From: an uncultured Acidobacteriaceae bacterium
GTDB lineage: Bacteria > Acidobacteriota > Terriglobia > Terriglobales > Acidobacteriaceae
DNA: 64,000 nt
Direction: 5' to 3'
NCBI GenBank assembly: GCA_937879855.1
Contig: CALFMO010000040.1
Coordinates: 1-64,000 of the forward strand
How positions within the stretch are numbered: position 1 is the stretch's first letter; the number at the start of each line of letters is the position of its first letter. Below, piece by piece: positions 26,187-34,474 of the stretch. The notes beneath the pieces were generated by a model that made no database searches, was not told the origin of the DNA, and saw only the letters and a list, made by a program, of their open reading frames with translations. Position numbers and translations under genes: made by a program.

Positions 26187-26363
26187 TTACTGGATTGCGC
26201 TGCCAACTTGAGAAAACACATTGTTGGCGTTGGAGCCGATGAGCCGGATGGTCCCCACGACGATTACCAGAATCACAGCCAACATGACTGCGTATTCCGC
26301 AATGTCCTGACCACGTTCATCGTTCCAGAGCTGCTGTAAACGTTTTGCCACGGGGCTCCTCAT
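26187..26363 (-). CDS. Flp/Fap-type pilin
   Basis: This 58-residue protein has a short basic N-terminus and the Flp motif GQDIAEYAVMLAVILVIVV, where the prepilin peptidase cuts before a hydrophobic helix containing Glu-Tyr. The tail SNANNVFSQVGSAIQ is typical. The frame is open to 26447, but the ATG at 26363 is the sensible start; a GTG at 26351 with AGGAG close upstream is also possible. The frame also fits the size of other Flp pilins. No tad/cpa assembly genes adjoin it, so assembly must rely on genes elsewhere. Confidence 0.88.
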   Translation of the reverse strand: MRSPVAKRLQQLWNDERGQDIAEYAVMLAVILVIVVGTIRLIGSNANNVFSQVGSAIQ

Positions 26364-26541
26364 TTCTCGCTTCCGATAAACTCTGACGCTTCCGGCGGCC
26401 GGTGTGTCCGCAATACGCCGTCCGGTCGGCAGTTCTCCCCAAGCCACGCTATGCTGAAAATCTTAATATCCGGCTAGGCACCTCGCCAATAGCACCAAAG
26501 TGCCATTGGGCTCAACCCGTTGCTAGGGGCAGCGCGCGCTT

Positions 26542-27231
26542 TCAGGCAATACTCTTGAGGGGCAACGCCTGATTGACCGCAAAAAGAGCGAGTTCCAGAC
26601 GAGTCGAAACTCCGAGTTTATCGAAAACATTGCTCAGATGGTGCTTGACGGTGTCTTCGCTGATCTTGAAATATTCGGCGATTTCCTTATTCGAATATCC
26701 TGCGACCACCGCCGACACGATTTCCAGTTCGCGCGGCGTCAATCCGAATTTCTTTTGCCGCGCTTCATCATGCGAAGACTGCATCAGGGTGCGGAGATAC
26801 TGCACAAGGTTCGAGACACTTTCACGTCCCACCCAGTATTCGCCTGCCATCACCGTGTGAATCGCCTTTAACAGCAGTTGCGTGGCAGAGTCTTTCAGCA
26901 CCACGCCGCGGGCTCCCAGTTGCAAAGCCTCAACGATTTGGCTCTTTTCAGCAGCCGCGGTCAGCAGAATCACCCGCACCGGAGCCGCATTCGACGGCAC
27001 GCTCAATTCGCGCAGAGCTTCCAGGCCGGGATGTTTGGGCATGGCCAAGTCGAGCAGAAGAATGTCGGGCTTCAACTGTCGCGCCAACTTTACGGCTTCG
27101 GCGCCATCTGAGGCTTCGCCCAGGACCTTCAAGTCTGGCTCCGCCTCCAGCAAGCGCCGCAGGCCATCGCGAAAAATCGGATGGTCATCGGCAATGACGA
27201 GGCGAACCGACTGCGCTTTTCTAAAGTTCAT
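26542..27231 (-). CDS. NarL/FixJ-type response regulator
   Basis: This 229-residue regulator has an N-terminal receiver with phosphoacceptor D61 (ILLLDLAMPKH), an acidic pair in IADDHPIF and the lysine in VLKDSATQ. Its C-terminal LuxR-type helix-turn-helix reads LTPRELEIVSAVVAGYSNKEIAEYFKISEDTVKHHL, given here in pieces: LTPRELEIVSAVV, NKEIAEYFKI and EDTVKHHLSNVF. Its start overlaps the end of the cognate histidine kinase gene by 11 bases, so the two form a translationally coupled two-component system. Targets are unknown; the Flp pilin gene lies directly downstream and is one candidate. Confidence 0.95.
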   Translation of the reverse strand: MNFRKAQSVRLVIADDHPIFRDGLRRLLEAEPDLKVLGEASDGAEAVKLARQLKPDILLLDLAMPKHPGLEALRELSVPSNAAPVRVILLTAAAEKSQIVEALQLGARGVVLKDSATQLLLKAIHTVMAGEYWVGRESVSNLVQYLRTLMQSSHDEARQKKFGLTPRELEIVSAVVAGYSNKEIAEYFKISEDTVKHHLSNVFDKLGVSTRLELALFAVNQALPLKSIA

Positions 27232-29041
27232 GAGGCACTTCCACCTTGCGAGGAACAGTCACTTCCAGACGCGTACCCTGACCGGGATTTGATTCTACAG
27301 TGAGTTCGCCGGCAATCAAACCCACGCGTTCCAGAATGATCATAGGCCTTTTCGCGACCTCATCCATCTGATCCTGGTTATAACGGCCAGCAAAAGGGAA
27401 TCCTTTGCCATCGTCTTCAAGGGTCAGGTTCCAGTTTTGCGTGCTGGATCCCAGGCGCACCAGCACATGCCGCGCGCCGCTATGTTTCCTGACATTGACG
27501 AGCCCTTCCTGCACAATGCGAAGAATCTCGCGACACACCCGTTGCGGCATGTCCAGATCTTCAAGATCGGTGACGAAGCGGGCGCTGATTCCTGTCTCGC
27601 GTTGAAATCTTTCGACCGTGTCATTTAACACCGGGAGGAGTCGTTGCGCGTCGACTTCGATGGCTTTCATCTGCTGCATCAGTTCGCGCAACTTGAGCAC
27701 CTCCTCGCGAAGCAATCCCTGAATTCGCTCCAGTTCCGAGCTGATCGGCTTGCCCGCATCGGCGTGCCGGCGCAATACGTCCACTTGCATTTCGACCGCA
27801 ATCAGCGACTGCACGGCGCCATCATGTAGTTCCCGCGCAACACGTGCGCGCTCCGCGGCTCCCGCGCGCCGCCGTAAACGGTGCAGAAGATAGACGTTGT
27901 AGACAGCCGGCCCGACCTGCTGCACCAGATCGAGCAGAAAGCGAAGCTCTTCCTGCTTTTCGCCTCGCCACGATGGGTTGAACAGAAATACTCGGCCTCG
28001 CCACTCGCTGCCGAAGAGAAAAGCCACAGTAATCAGCGAACGAAAAGTTTGCGCATCGCGCAGTTGAGAGAGTGGAGCGAGGTTCTCGACGGGTACTGCG
28101 TGCCCCTCGTGATCCAGCGCAAGCGTCTTCCAGCTATCGCCGTCAACCGCGGCATAACACACCGCTCCGGGAAAATCATCCAGATAGGTCTTGGCATCGC
28201 GGGAACTCGATTCCAACCAGCTGAACTCGGATGGTGCAGTCCGGCTGTATTTGTTCAACTCTCCGACAAAGACCCGTTCCGTGTGTGATTCCTGCGATGC
28301 AACCAGTGCCCGCGACGCTCCGTACATCGACGTCAATTCCTTGAATATCTGCTCGATGGTTCCGGTCAGGCCGGCTTCCACGCGAATCTTCGACAACGTT
28401 CCAGTCACTACCACCTTCTCCGCCCGCAAGCGTTTCTGCTGCTCGGCCAGATAACCCAGCAATAGTCCCATGACCAACAGATAAACGGAGAGCATGAACA
28501 GGCGCTTCGGTTCGAACTCAGGCACATTCACGTGCAGGCCGGTGACCGCGGTCCAAAGCAGGGTCTGCCCGCGGCCCAAAGGTAGGTGGAGAAGTACAAA
28601 GCTCTCGATCCATAGAAGCGCAACCTCCGCAGCGGCAGTGCCCAGAGTCTCCCATAGACCCCAGCGGTACGCGGCTGCCGCAAGTACAAAAACGAAGAAC
28701 AGAAAAAAAGGAGTGCGCGGCCCTTCGGAAAATATTGAAATGAGAGCGGGCCAGATTATGTCGCCCGCATGCACCATCAGGCGAAATGCGGCCGTGGACT
28801 GCTGCCGCCGCCGCAGCAGCATCAGAATCAGAATGCCATTCGCCATGTAGAAAACAAACAGGCCATAGGCTGCCCAGGAATGTCCCAGTTCCGTCGGATC
28901 CATCTGGATCGCGACCAAAGCCGAGACCGCGAGCATGACGCGAGCCGTGGCCAACCAGCGCTCAATCCGGCGTGTTTCGCCCGGATCGGCGGGGATTCTC
29001 AATCTCCAGGATTGTCGGTAGCGCTCAACGTGAGGATTCAA
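27221..29041 (-). CDS. NarX/DegS-type membrane histidine kinase
   Basis: This 606-residue kinase has about five or six predicted membrane helices in the first ~200 residues (for example PFFLFFVFVLAAAAY and LFMLSVYLLVMGLLLGYL). A GAF-like region spans about 215-380, followed by a HisKA_3 domain with phosphoacceptor H406 in ARELHDGAVQSL. The ATPase domain includes EDDGKGFPFAG and ends LTVESNPGQGTRLEV. It is paired with the NarL-type regulator immediately downstream. The start used is a TTG at 29041 with no strong ribosome site, so the exact N-terminus is unsure. The gene is divergent from another membrane kinase, with an AT-rich intergenic region between them. Confidence 0.92.
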   Translation of the reverse strand: MNPHVERYRQSWRLRIPADPGETRRIERWLATARVMLAVSALVAIQMDPTELGHSWAAYGLFVFYMANGILILMLLRRRQQSTAAFRLMVHAGDIIWPALISIFSEGPRTPFFLFFVFVLAAAAYRWGLWETLGTAAAEVALLWIESFVLLHLPLGRGQTLLWTAVTGLHVNVPEFEPKRLFMLSVYLLVMGLLLGYLAEQQKRLRAEKVVVTGTLSKIRVEAGLTGTIEQIFKELTSMYGASRALVASQESHTERVFVGELNKYSRTAPSEFSWLESSSRDAKTYLDDFPGAVCYAAVDGDSWKTLALDHEGHAVPVENLAPLSQLRDAQTFRSLITVAFLFGSEWRGRVFLFNPSWRGEKQEELRFLLDLVQQVGPAVYNVYLLHRLRRRAGAAERARVARELHDGAVQSLIAVEMQVDVLRRHADAGKPISSELERIQGLLREEVLKLRELMQQMKAIEVDAQRLLPVLNDTVERFQRETGISARFVTDLEDLDMPQRVCREILRIVQEGLVNVRKHSGARHVLVRLGSSTQNWNLTLEDDGKGFPFAGRYNQDQMDEVAKRPMIILERVGLIAGELTVESNPGQGTRLEVTVPRKVEVPHEL

Positions 29042-29232
29042 TCGCTTGCGTCTCCACGGGCGTGGCGGCTTCGGGGCATATTATTGAATAAAAGAAGCTT
29101 ACCAGCAAGGGCGAGACTGGTGCGTTTCCCCGAACTCTTTTATTTGAGATTACTACAGTAACCATTAGTCTTCTCCAATCCCATCTAGAATGGATTCGGG
29201 GGACTGTCCTGAATAAGCATTCCCAATTCTGG

Positions 29233-30969
29233 TTGGCAGCAGTGGTCGGATTGTTGGCGGCACTAGTGTTGGCCGCTGTCATCCTGCCGCGCTCCTTTGA
29301 GCTGACAGCTTTCAGCGATGTTATCCAGTGTTTTTTGTTGATCTCAGGAGCCGCTTCTTTTGTGCCGTTGGTGCTGCGCTCGCAGGGACGCATGCGGCTG
29401 TTCTGGTCGCTGATCACGCTGGGAGTTTCGCTCTGGTTGTTCTACCAATTGCTCTGGACGTACTACGAAGTCGTATTGCGCCGCGAAGTGCCGGACCTGT
29501 TTGCCGGCGACGTCATTCTTTTCTTGCACGTCGTTCCGCTGATGGCCGCTCTGGCCTTGCGTCCTCACGTGCCGCGCGACGAATATTCCGCCCGGGTGGG
29601 GCGGCTCGATTTCGCGCTGTTGCTGGTGTGGTGGTTTTATCTTTATCTTCTGGTCGTCATCCCCTGGCAATACGTTGTCGCTGACGTCGCGGCTTATAGC
29701 CGCCATTTGAACGCCGTCTACGTCTCGGAGCAGATCGCCTTCCTGATCGGCCTGTGTGCCTGTTGGATCACCAGCAGGGGCAAATGGAGAAATCTTTACG
29801 CCGGTCTGTTTGGCATGAACTTCTGCTACGGGGCTAGTTCCACCATCATTAACTTGGGAATGCTCAGAAAGGTGTACTACACCGGCAGCCTTTACGATAT
29901 TCCCTATGTCTTGGCCATGGCATGGCTCACCTGGATTGGGCTGCACACGAAGATTGAAAAACCAAGCGCCGATGCCCGCGAGGTTTCTCCGCTCTACGGA
30001 GTGTGGGTGGCCCGTTGCAGCATGATTGCTGTGTTTTCCTTACCCCTGTTCGCCGCCTGGGCGATGTCGGATCGCACGGTGCCGCTTCACGTCCGTGAAT
30101 TTCGAATTGCTCTGACCCTGGTCGCCGCATGCTTTATGGGGGTGATGGTGCTGGCGCGCCAGCATCTGCTCGATCGGGAGCTAACCAACTTGCTGCAACA
30201 CTCCCAGGAATCCGTGAACAGTTTGAACCATTTGCAGGCCCAGATCCTGCAGTCAGAGAAACTGGCTTCGATTGGTCAGTTGGTGGGCGGGGCGGCCCAC
30301 GAACTCAATAATCCGATCACGGCCATGCTCGGCTATTCCGATATGCTGCTGAGCACCGCTCTTACGGAAGAGCAGCGGCCGCTGGCGGCAAAGATTGGGC
30401 AGTACGTTCGCCGCACGAAATCACTGGTTGCCAGCCTGATCAGCTTTGCCCGGCAAGCGCCGGGGGCGAAGGGGCCCATCGATCTTAACACTCTGGCGCG
30501 GACCGCGGTTAAGCTGACCCAGCCCCAATGGGAGGCTCTGGAAATCGAAGTACGGACGCGGTTCGATCACCAACTGCCCAAAGTTCTGGGCGATTCCAAC
30601 CAGTTGCTGCACGTTTGCCTGCAGCTGATTGCAAATTGCCTGCACGCTCTCAGCGAGGGCGGTCAAGTGCTGACCATCAGCACAGAAGGGAAGAAGGGTA
30701 GTTGCGTGCTTCAAATCGCCACGGAAGCGATGCCTGGCGGCATATTCATCCGCACCGAAGCATCGTCTTCGGTCGATCCCGAAGACAGCCTGGGACTGAA
30801 CGCGTGCCAAGGAATTCTGCAGGAACACCGCGGTCGAGTTTTACAGGAGCGCCGCGACGATGGCGCCCTGGTGATTCGTGTGGAACTGCCGATCACCGCT
30901 TCGGCTCCCTCTAGAACCCAACCGGAATCTACGGTGCCGGTGCTGTGGCAATCTCGACCGTACGCTTGA
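29233..30969 (+). CDS. Membrane histidine kinase-like protein with degenerate ATP-binding domain
   Basis: The product has about seven membrane helices in residues 1-310, then a coil and a HisKA domain with H356 in VGGAAHELNNPITAMLGYS, which is well conserved. In the C-terminal ATPase domain an N-box-like segment is present (LQLIANCLHALSEGG). The G1 box DxGxG is missing, replaced by IATEAMPGG, and the G2 box is reduced to DSLGLNACQG. It may have lost autokinase activity. The TTG at 29233 is used, but the frame continues upstream, and a CTG at 29209 preceded by GGGGGA would give an N-terminus MNKHSQFWLAAVV. The 3' end overlaps convergent rlmN by 41 bases. Confidence 0.85.
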   Translation: MAAVVGLLAALVLAAVILPRSFELTAFSDVIQCFLLISGAASFVPLVLRSQGRMRLFWSLITLGVSLWLFYQLLWTYYEVVLRREVPDLFAGDVILFLHVVPLMAALALRPHVPRDEYSARVGRLDFALLLVWWFYLYLLVVIPWQYVVADVAAYSRHLNAVYVSEQIAFLIGLCACWITSRGKWRNLYAGLFGMNFCYGASSTIINLGMLRKVYYTGSLYDIPYVLAMAWLTWIGLHTKIEKPSADAREVSPLYGVWVARCSMIAVFSLPLFAAWAMSDRTVPLHVREFRIALTLVAACFMGVMVLARQHLLDRELTNLLQHSQESVNSLNHLQAQILQSEKLASIGQLVGGAAHELNNPITAMLGYSDMLLSTALTEEQRPLAAKIGQYVRRTKSLVASLISFARQAPGAKGPIDLNTLARTAVKLTQPQWEALEIEVRTRFDHQLPKVLGDSNQLLHVCLQLIANCLHALSEGGQVLTISTEGKKGSCVLQIATEAMPGGIFIRTEASSSVDPEDSLGLNACQGILQEHRGRVLQERRDDGALVIRVELPITASAPSRTQPESTVPVLWQSRPYA

Positions 30970-32134
30970 GCTGCCCGCAGGCGGCGTAAATATCGCGTCC
31001 GCGTGGACGCCGTACAAAAGCTGGAATTCCCGCTTCCCGCAGGGTGGTTTGAAATACCACGACGCGCTCAGTGTCCGGAGTGGTGAACTCAATTCCTGGC
31101 CCCGGGTTGAGCGCAATCAAATTCACTTTGCAGCGCAGGCCGCGCAGCAGCTCCGCCACTTCTTTCGCGTTCTCCGGCGCGTCATTGACGCCGCCGAGCA
31201 GCACGTACTCAAACGTAATCCACTCCCGAGTGCGCAGCGGGAAATCTCGCGCCGCGGCCAGCAGCATTTCCAGATTCCATTTCTTGTTCAGCGGCATCAG
31301 CCGTGTACGCAGCGCGTCATTGGAAGCATTCAAGGAAATGGCCAGCTTCGGCCGGATCGTCTCCGCGCCAAAATCGTGAATGCGGGGCACGATTCCGGCG
31401 GTCGAGACCGTCATCCGCCGTTCTGCAATGCCCACTTCTTCCACCAGCAGACGCGATGCCTTCATGAAATTGTCGTAGTTGAGAAATGGCTCGCCCATGC
31501 CCATGAACACCAGGTTGACGCGATCCTCGGGTGGCGAAACTCTTTGATCCTTGAGCACGGCGCATACTTGGCCCACGATTTCCCCGGCGGTCAGATTGCG
31601 TTTCACGCCCAGCAGCGCAGTCAGGCAGAACTGGCAATCCACCGCACATCCCACCTGGCTGGAGATGCAAATGGTCGAACGCCCCTGATTTTGTCCTTGA
31701 AGTGGTCTGCCCCTCGTCGTGCCGCCTTTCGACGTTTCAGCACCAGACGTAATCACGCCCGAACTGTCGGCGAACCGTTCGGCTTGCTCCCCCGCCTCGC
31801 TGCCGTCTCCCGCTTCACCGCCGTCGCCCTCGGGCATCCAGACAGTCTCAACAGTTTGGCCGTCGGCGAAAGCAATCAGATACCGCACCGTGCCATCCAG
31901 AGATACGAAGCGATTTTCGATGCGAGGCAGACCGACTGAAACGTGCCGTTCGGTCAGTTTTTCACGAAGCTGCTGCGGCAGAGTTGAAATCTGTTCGATG
32001 GTCTCGACCCTCTGCCGGTACACCGCCTCGAGCAATTGTTTCGCGCGGTAACCCGGTTCTCCCAAGCTGTCGACCAGCAACGTCAGCTCGACGCGATCCA
32101 TTCCGAACAACGAGATTTCCGGGCGATCTGACAT
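30929..32134 (-). CDS. rlmN: 23S rRNA A2503/tRNA A37 C2-methyltransferase RlmN, with insertion
   Basis: RlmN is a radical-SAM enzyme that methylates C2 of A2503 in 23S rRNA. The iron-sulphur motif CxxxCxxC is at C163, C167 and C170 (VGCAVDCQFCLTALLG). The methyl-carrier cysteine is C386 in YAACGQLKR, and C156 lies in TICISSQVG. FMGMGEPFLNYDNFMKA and STAGIVPRI are also typical. About 45 extra residues, rich in Gly, Glu, Ser and Gln (102-150), sit between VWMPEGD and the cysteine motif, where most RlmN proteins run straight through. The reading frame is intact, so this is an insertion and not a frameshift. The 178 bases upstream are shared with the divergent M16 peptidase gene. Confidence 0.94.
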   Translation of the reverse strand: MSDRPEISLFGMDRVELTLLVDSLGEPGYRAKQLLEAVYRQRVETIEQISTLPQQLREKLTERHVSVGLPRIENRFVSLDGTVRYLIAFADGQTVETVWMPEGDGGEAGDGSEAGEQAERFADSSGVITSGAETSKGGTTRGRPLQGQNQGRSTICISSQVGCAVDCQFCLTALLGVKRNLTAGEIVGQVCAVLKDQRVSPPEDRVNLVFMGMGEPFLNYDNFMKASRLLVEEVGIAERRMTVSTAGIVPRIHDFGAETIRPKLAISLNASNDALRTRLMPLNKKWNLEMLLAAARDFPLRTREWITFEYVLLGGVNDAPENAKEVAELLRGLRCKVNLIALNPGPGIEFTTPDTERVVVFQTTLREAGIPAFVRRPRGRDIYAACGQLKRTVEIATAPAP

Positions 32135-32312
32135 AGCCGTTAATTATGAGGACCGAAGATCGATCCAAAATTCAGAGTTGAGAAATATATTTAAATTACT
32201 GATTCTAAATCACTAAACTATTCTCGCACGCCGCCTGCCCCTATGTCAGAATAGTAAAGGTGGTTCTGCCCCCGTCCTCGGGTTTCTAACAAGCATTCGA
32301 AGCAAGGAAGCA

Positions 32313-33596
32313 ATGACCAAAGAAGTACGCAATATTCGTCGTCAAAAACTGCCCAACGGGCTGACGGTGATTACTGAGCAAATGCAGCACATCCGCTCGG
32401 CCTCCATCGGAGTCTGGCTGCAAACCGGTTCGCGCGACGAAGACGCGGAATGGAACGGCATCTCCCATTTTATCGAACACATGGTGTTCAAAGGGACCAA
32501 GCACCGCACAGCGGAAGAAATCGCGCGCCAGGTCGACTCCATTGGCGGCAACATGGACGCCTTCACCGCCAAAGAGTGCATCTGCTTCAACGTTAAGGTC
32601 CTTGACGAGCATGTCCCTACGGCGCTCGACATTCTCAGCGATCTTGTGCTCAATCCGGTGTTTGATGCCGCCGACATCGCTCGCGAACGCGGCGTGATCA
32701 TGGAAGAGATCAAGATGGACGAGGATAATCCCGATTATCTCGTCCACGAAATCTTCACCCAGAATTTCTGGAAGGATCATCCGCTGGGCAAGCCGATCCT
32801 GGGCACAAAAGAAACCGTGAAGCGCTTCGAGCGTCCGTCGGTGGTGGATGCCTATGGTCATCGTTTCTCGCCCGGCAACATCATCGTGTCCGCAGCCGGC
32901 AACCTTGATCACGACCGCTTCGTCGAACTGGTCACCGGGCACTTTGAGCACATGAAGCCGCTGAAGAATGGAAACGGCTTTCATTCGTCCGCGCCCAAGA
33001 TCTTCTCCCGCATCATCCTGCGCAACAAGAAGGCATTGGAGCAGGTGCAGTTATGCCTGGGCGTGCCCGCGCATCCCATCGCGCACGAAAAACGCCATGC
33101 CGGGTACGTTCTCAATACTTTGCTCGGCGGAGGCATGAGTTCCAGGCTCTTTCAGAATATCCGCGAGCGGCAGGGCTTGGTCTACTCCATCTATAGCGAT
33201 TTGAATCCTTACCGCGACACTGGTTGCATGGCGGTTTACGCGGGCACATCTCTGGCGTCGGCTTCCAAGGTCGTGCAGTCGGTGGTGAGCGAGTTCCGCA
33301 AGCTCAAATCTGAGCCCGTGCCAGAAGAAGAACTGCGCCGGGCGAAAGCACAGTTGAAGGGAAGTCTGATGCTTTCGCTCGAGTCGAGCACCGCCCGCAT
33401 GTCGAACCTGGCGCGGCAGGAAATGTACTTTGACCGCTTTTACGACCTGGACGAGTTGATCGAGAAGATCGAAGCGGTAACTGCGGAAGACCTGACCGGT
33501 CTGGCCAATGAGTTCTTCAAGACCGAATCCGTCGCTCTGACCGCGCTGGGAAACTTGCCCGGGCTGAAAATTACGCGCGACCAGCTGGCCTGCTGA
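32313..33596 (+). CDS. M16-family zinc peptidase (processing-peptidase-like)
   Basis: This 427-residue protein has the inverted zinc motif HFIEH at 52-56 and the downstream glutamate region ARERGVIMEEIKMDEDNPDY. The C-terminal half carries the R/Y-containing segment GGGMSSRLFQNIRERQGLVYS of the second M16 subdomain. A single-polypeptide form of this size works as a homodimer or with an inactive partner. No signal peptide is seen, so it is probably cytoplasmic. AAGGAAG is placed 2-8 nt before the ATG. It is a close relative of the YmxG-type peptidases found next to RNA-processing genes in many bacteria; here it is alone. Confidence 0.93.
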   Translation: MTKEVRNIRRQKLPNGLTVITEQMQHIRSASIGVWLQTGSRDEDAEWNGISHFIEHMVFKGTKHRTAEEIARQVDSIGGNMDAFTAKECICFNVKVLDEHVPTALDILSDLVLNPVFDAADIARERGVIMEEIKMDEDNPDYLVHEIFTQNFWKDHPLGKPILGTKETVKRFERPSVVDAYGHRFSPGNIIVSAAGNLDHDRFVELVTGHFEHMKPLKNGNGFHSSAPKIFSRIILRNKKALEQVQLCLGVPAHPIAHEKRHAGYVLNTLLGGGMSSRLFQNIRERQGLVYSIYSDLNPYRDTGCMAVYAGTSLASASKVVQSVVSEFRKLKSEPVPEEELRRAKAQLKGSLMLSLESSTARMSNLARQEMYFDRFYDLDELIEKIEAVTAEDLTGLANEFFKTESVALTALGNLPGLKITRDQLAC

Positions 33597-34053
33597 TGTA
33601 ATAGAGAATTGTACGTACATTTACGTACATGTTTGACCCGTTCCTCCTGTCTACTCAAAACCATTCCGGGCGTCTTCTGGAATGCCCTTTGCGGAGCCGG
33701 AAACTGCCCTGGCAGCGACGATCGCCCACGTGGTCGAGGAAAGCCATCGTCCGCGAGGAATGGACGCTCTCAAAACCTCCTGAGGCGCCACGCTTTTTCA
33801 ATGACTTACGAGCCGCCTAGCCAATCTGCATTCGGCAGGCTGCTGTGAGCAAACGAGTTACACTCGACGGGTTACGGGCCTGACGTCAAAATCCCCGCCC
33901 TCTCGCGAAAGACGCGAGAAGGACGGGGCACCCGCGGCTTCTGATCCAAACAAATGATCGTGGTCTTGCCTGTAACTTCCTGGTGTTCTGGCCATCCTAT
34001 GTCTGCCCGCAGGTAAGACCTGCCGACAAATCGAACCTTGTTCAAGGAGAACT
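33597..34053. other. Intergenic region with small repeats and one hairpin
   Basis: This is a 457-base gap with no persuasive gene; open frames of 63-79 codons lack ribosome sites and recognisable content. Two direct copies of TACGTACAT lie at about 33611-33630, just after the M16 stop. An imperfect hairpin at 33893-33928 pairs CCCCGCCCTCTCGCG with CGCGAGAAGGACGGGG, with one mismatch and one bulge, around an AAAGA loop. AAGGAGA directly precedes the next gene. Confidence 0.5.
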
Positions 34054-34341
34054 ATGAAAAGGATTTTCAGCAGTCTGATGCTCACGTGTGTTCTGGGTGC
34101 TTCCATGGCCGGCTTCGCTCAAGACCAGATGAAACAGGACGAGATGAAGAAGGACGACGCCCAGCACGACACCATGAAGAACGACCAGATGAAGCACGAC
34201 GACATGAAGAAAGACGAAATGAAGAAAGACAAGAAGAGCAAGAAGGCCGCCAAGAAAGATGCGATGAAGAAAGACGACATGAAGCACGACGACATGAAAA
34301 AGGACGACAACATGAAGCACGACGAAATGAAGAATAATTAA
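34054..34341 (+). CDS. Exported MxKDx pentapeptide-repeat protein
   Basis: This 95-residue protein has a signal peptide (MKRIFSSLMLTCVLGASMAG) followed entirely by degenerate MKxDx/MKKDD/MKHDD units rich in Met, Lys, Asp and His. A central KKDKKSKKAAKKD block interrupts them. It fits the known 'pentapeptide MXKDX repeat' family of small secreted proteins, whose role is unknown. Met and His spacing suggests metal or redox buffering, which is inference. A good ribosome site (AAGGAGA, 4 nt before the ATG) shows it is translated. One of the two 96-bp self-complementary repeats begins 10 bases after its stop. Confidence 0.85.
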   Translation: MKRIFSSLMLTCVLGASMAGFAQDQMKQDEMKKDDAQHDTMKNDQMKHDDMKKDEMKKDKKSKKAAKKDAMKKDDMKHDDMKKDDNMKHDEMKNN

Positions 34342-34350
34342 GACTCCGTC

Positions 34351-34446
34351 GTAGCGCCGCCGACTCGGCGGCTGTCGCGGGGGCGTCCCGCCCCCGCTTG
34401 CGAGGCCGGGACGGCCTCGCGACAGCCGGCGGGACGCCGGCGCTAC
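34351..34446. repeat. 96-bp self-complementary repeat, copy 1
   Basis: The ends are perfect inverted 9-mers (GTAGCGCCG at 34351 and CGGCGCTAC at 34438). Inside are hairpins GCCGCC/GGCGGC (34356-34372), GCGGGGGCG/CGCCCCCGC (34377-34397) and GCGAGGCCG/CGGCCTCGC (34400-34420), plus GCCGGC/GCCGGC (34425-34441). An alternative stem GGCTGTC/GACAGCC encloses the two middle hairpins. The whole could fold as a cloverleaf. A near-identical copy in the same orientation lies at 36517-36612. Confidence 0.88.
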
Positions 34447-34474
34447 CGCCTGCATTAAATCTTGCTATTCGACC

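Noticed and set aside
33609..33848. Short plus-strand frames of 63-79 codons after the M16 peptidase gene
   Set aside because: No ribosome site, no recognisable content, and they share the region with repeats; treated as intergenic.
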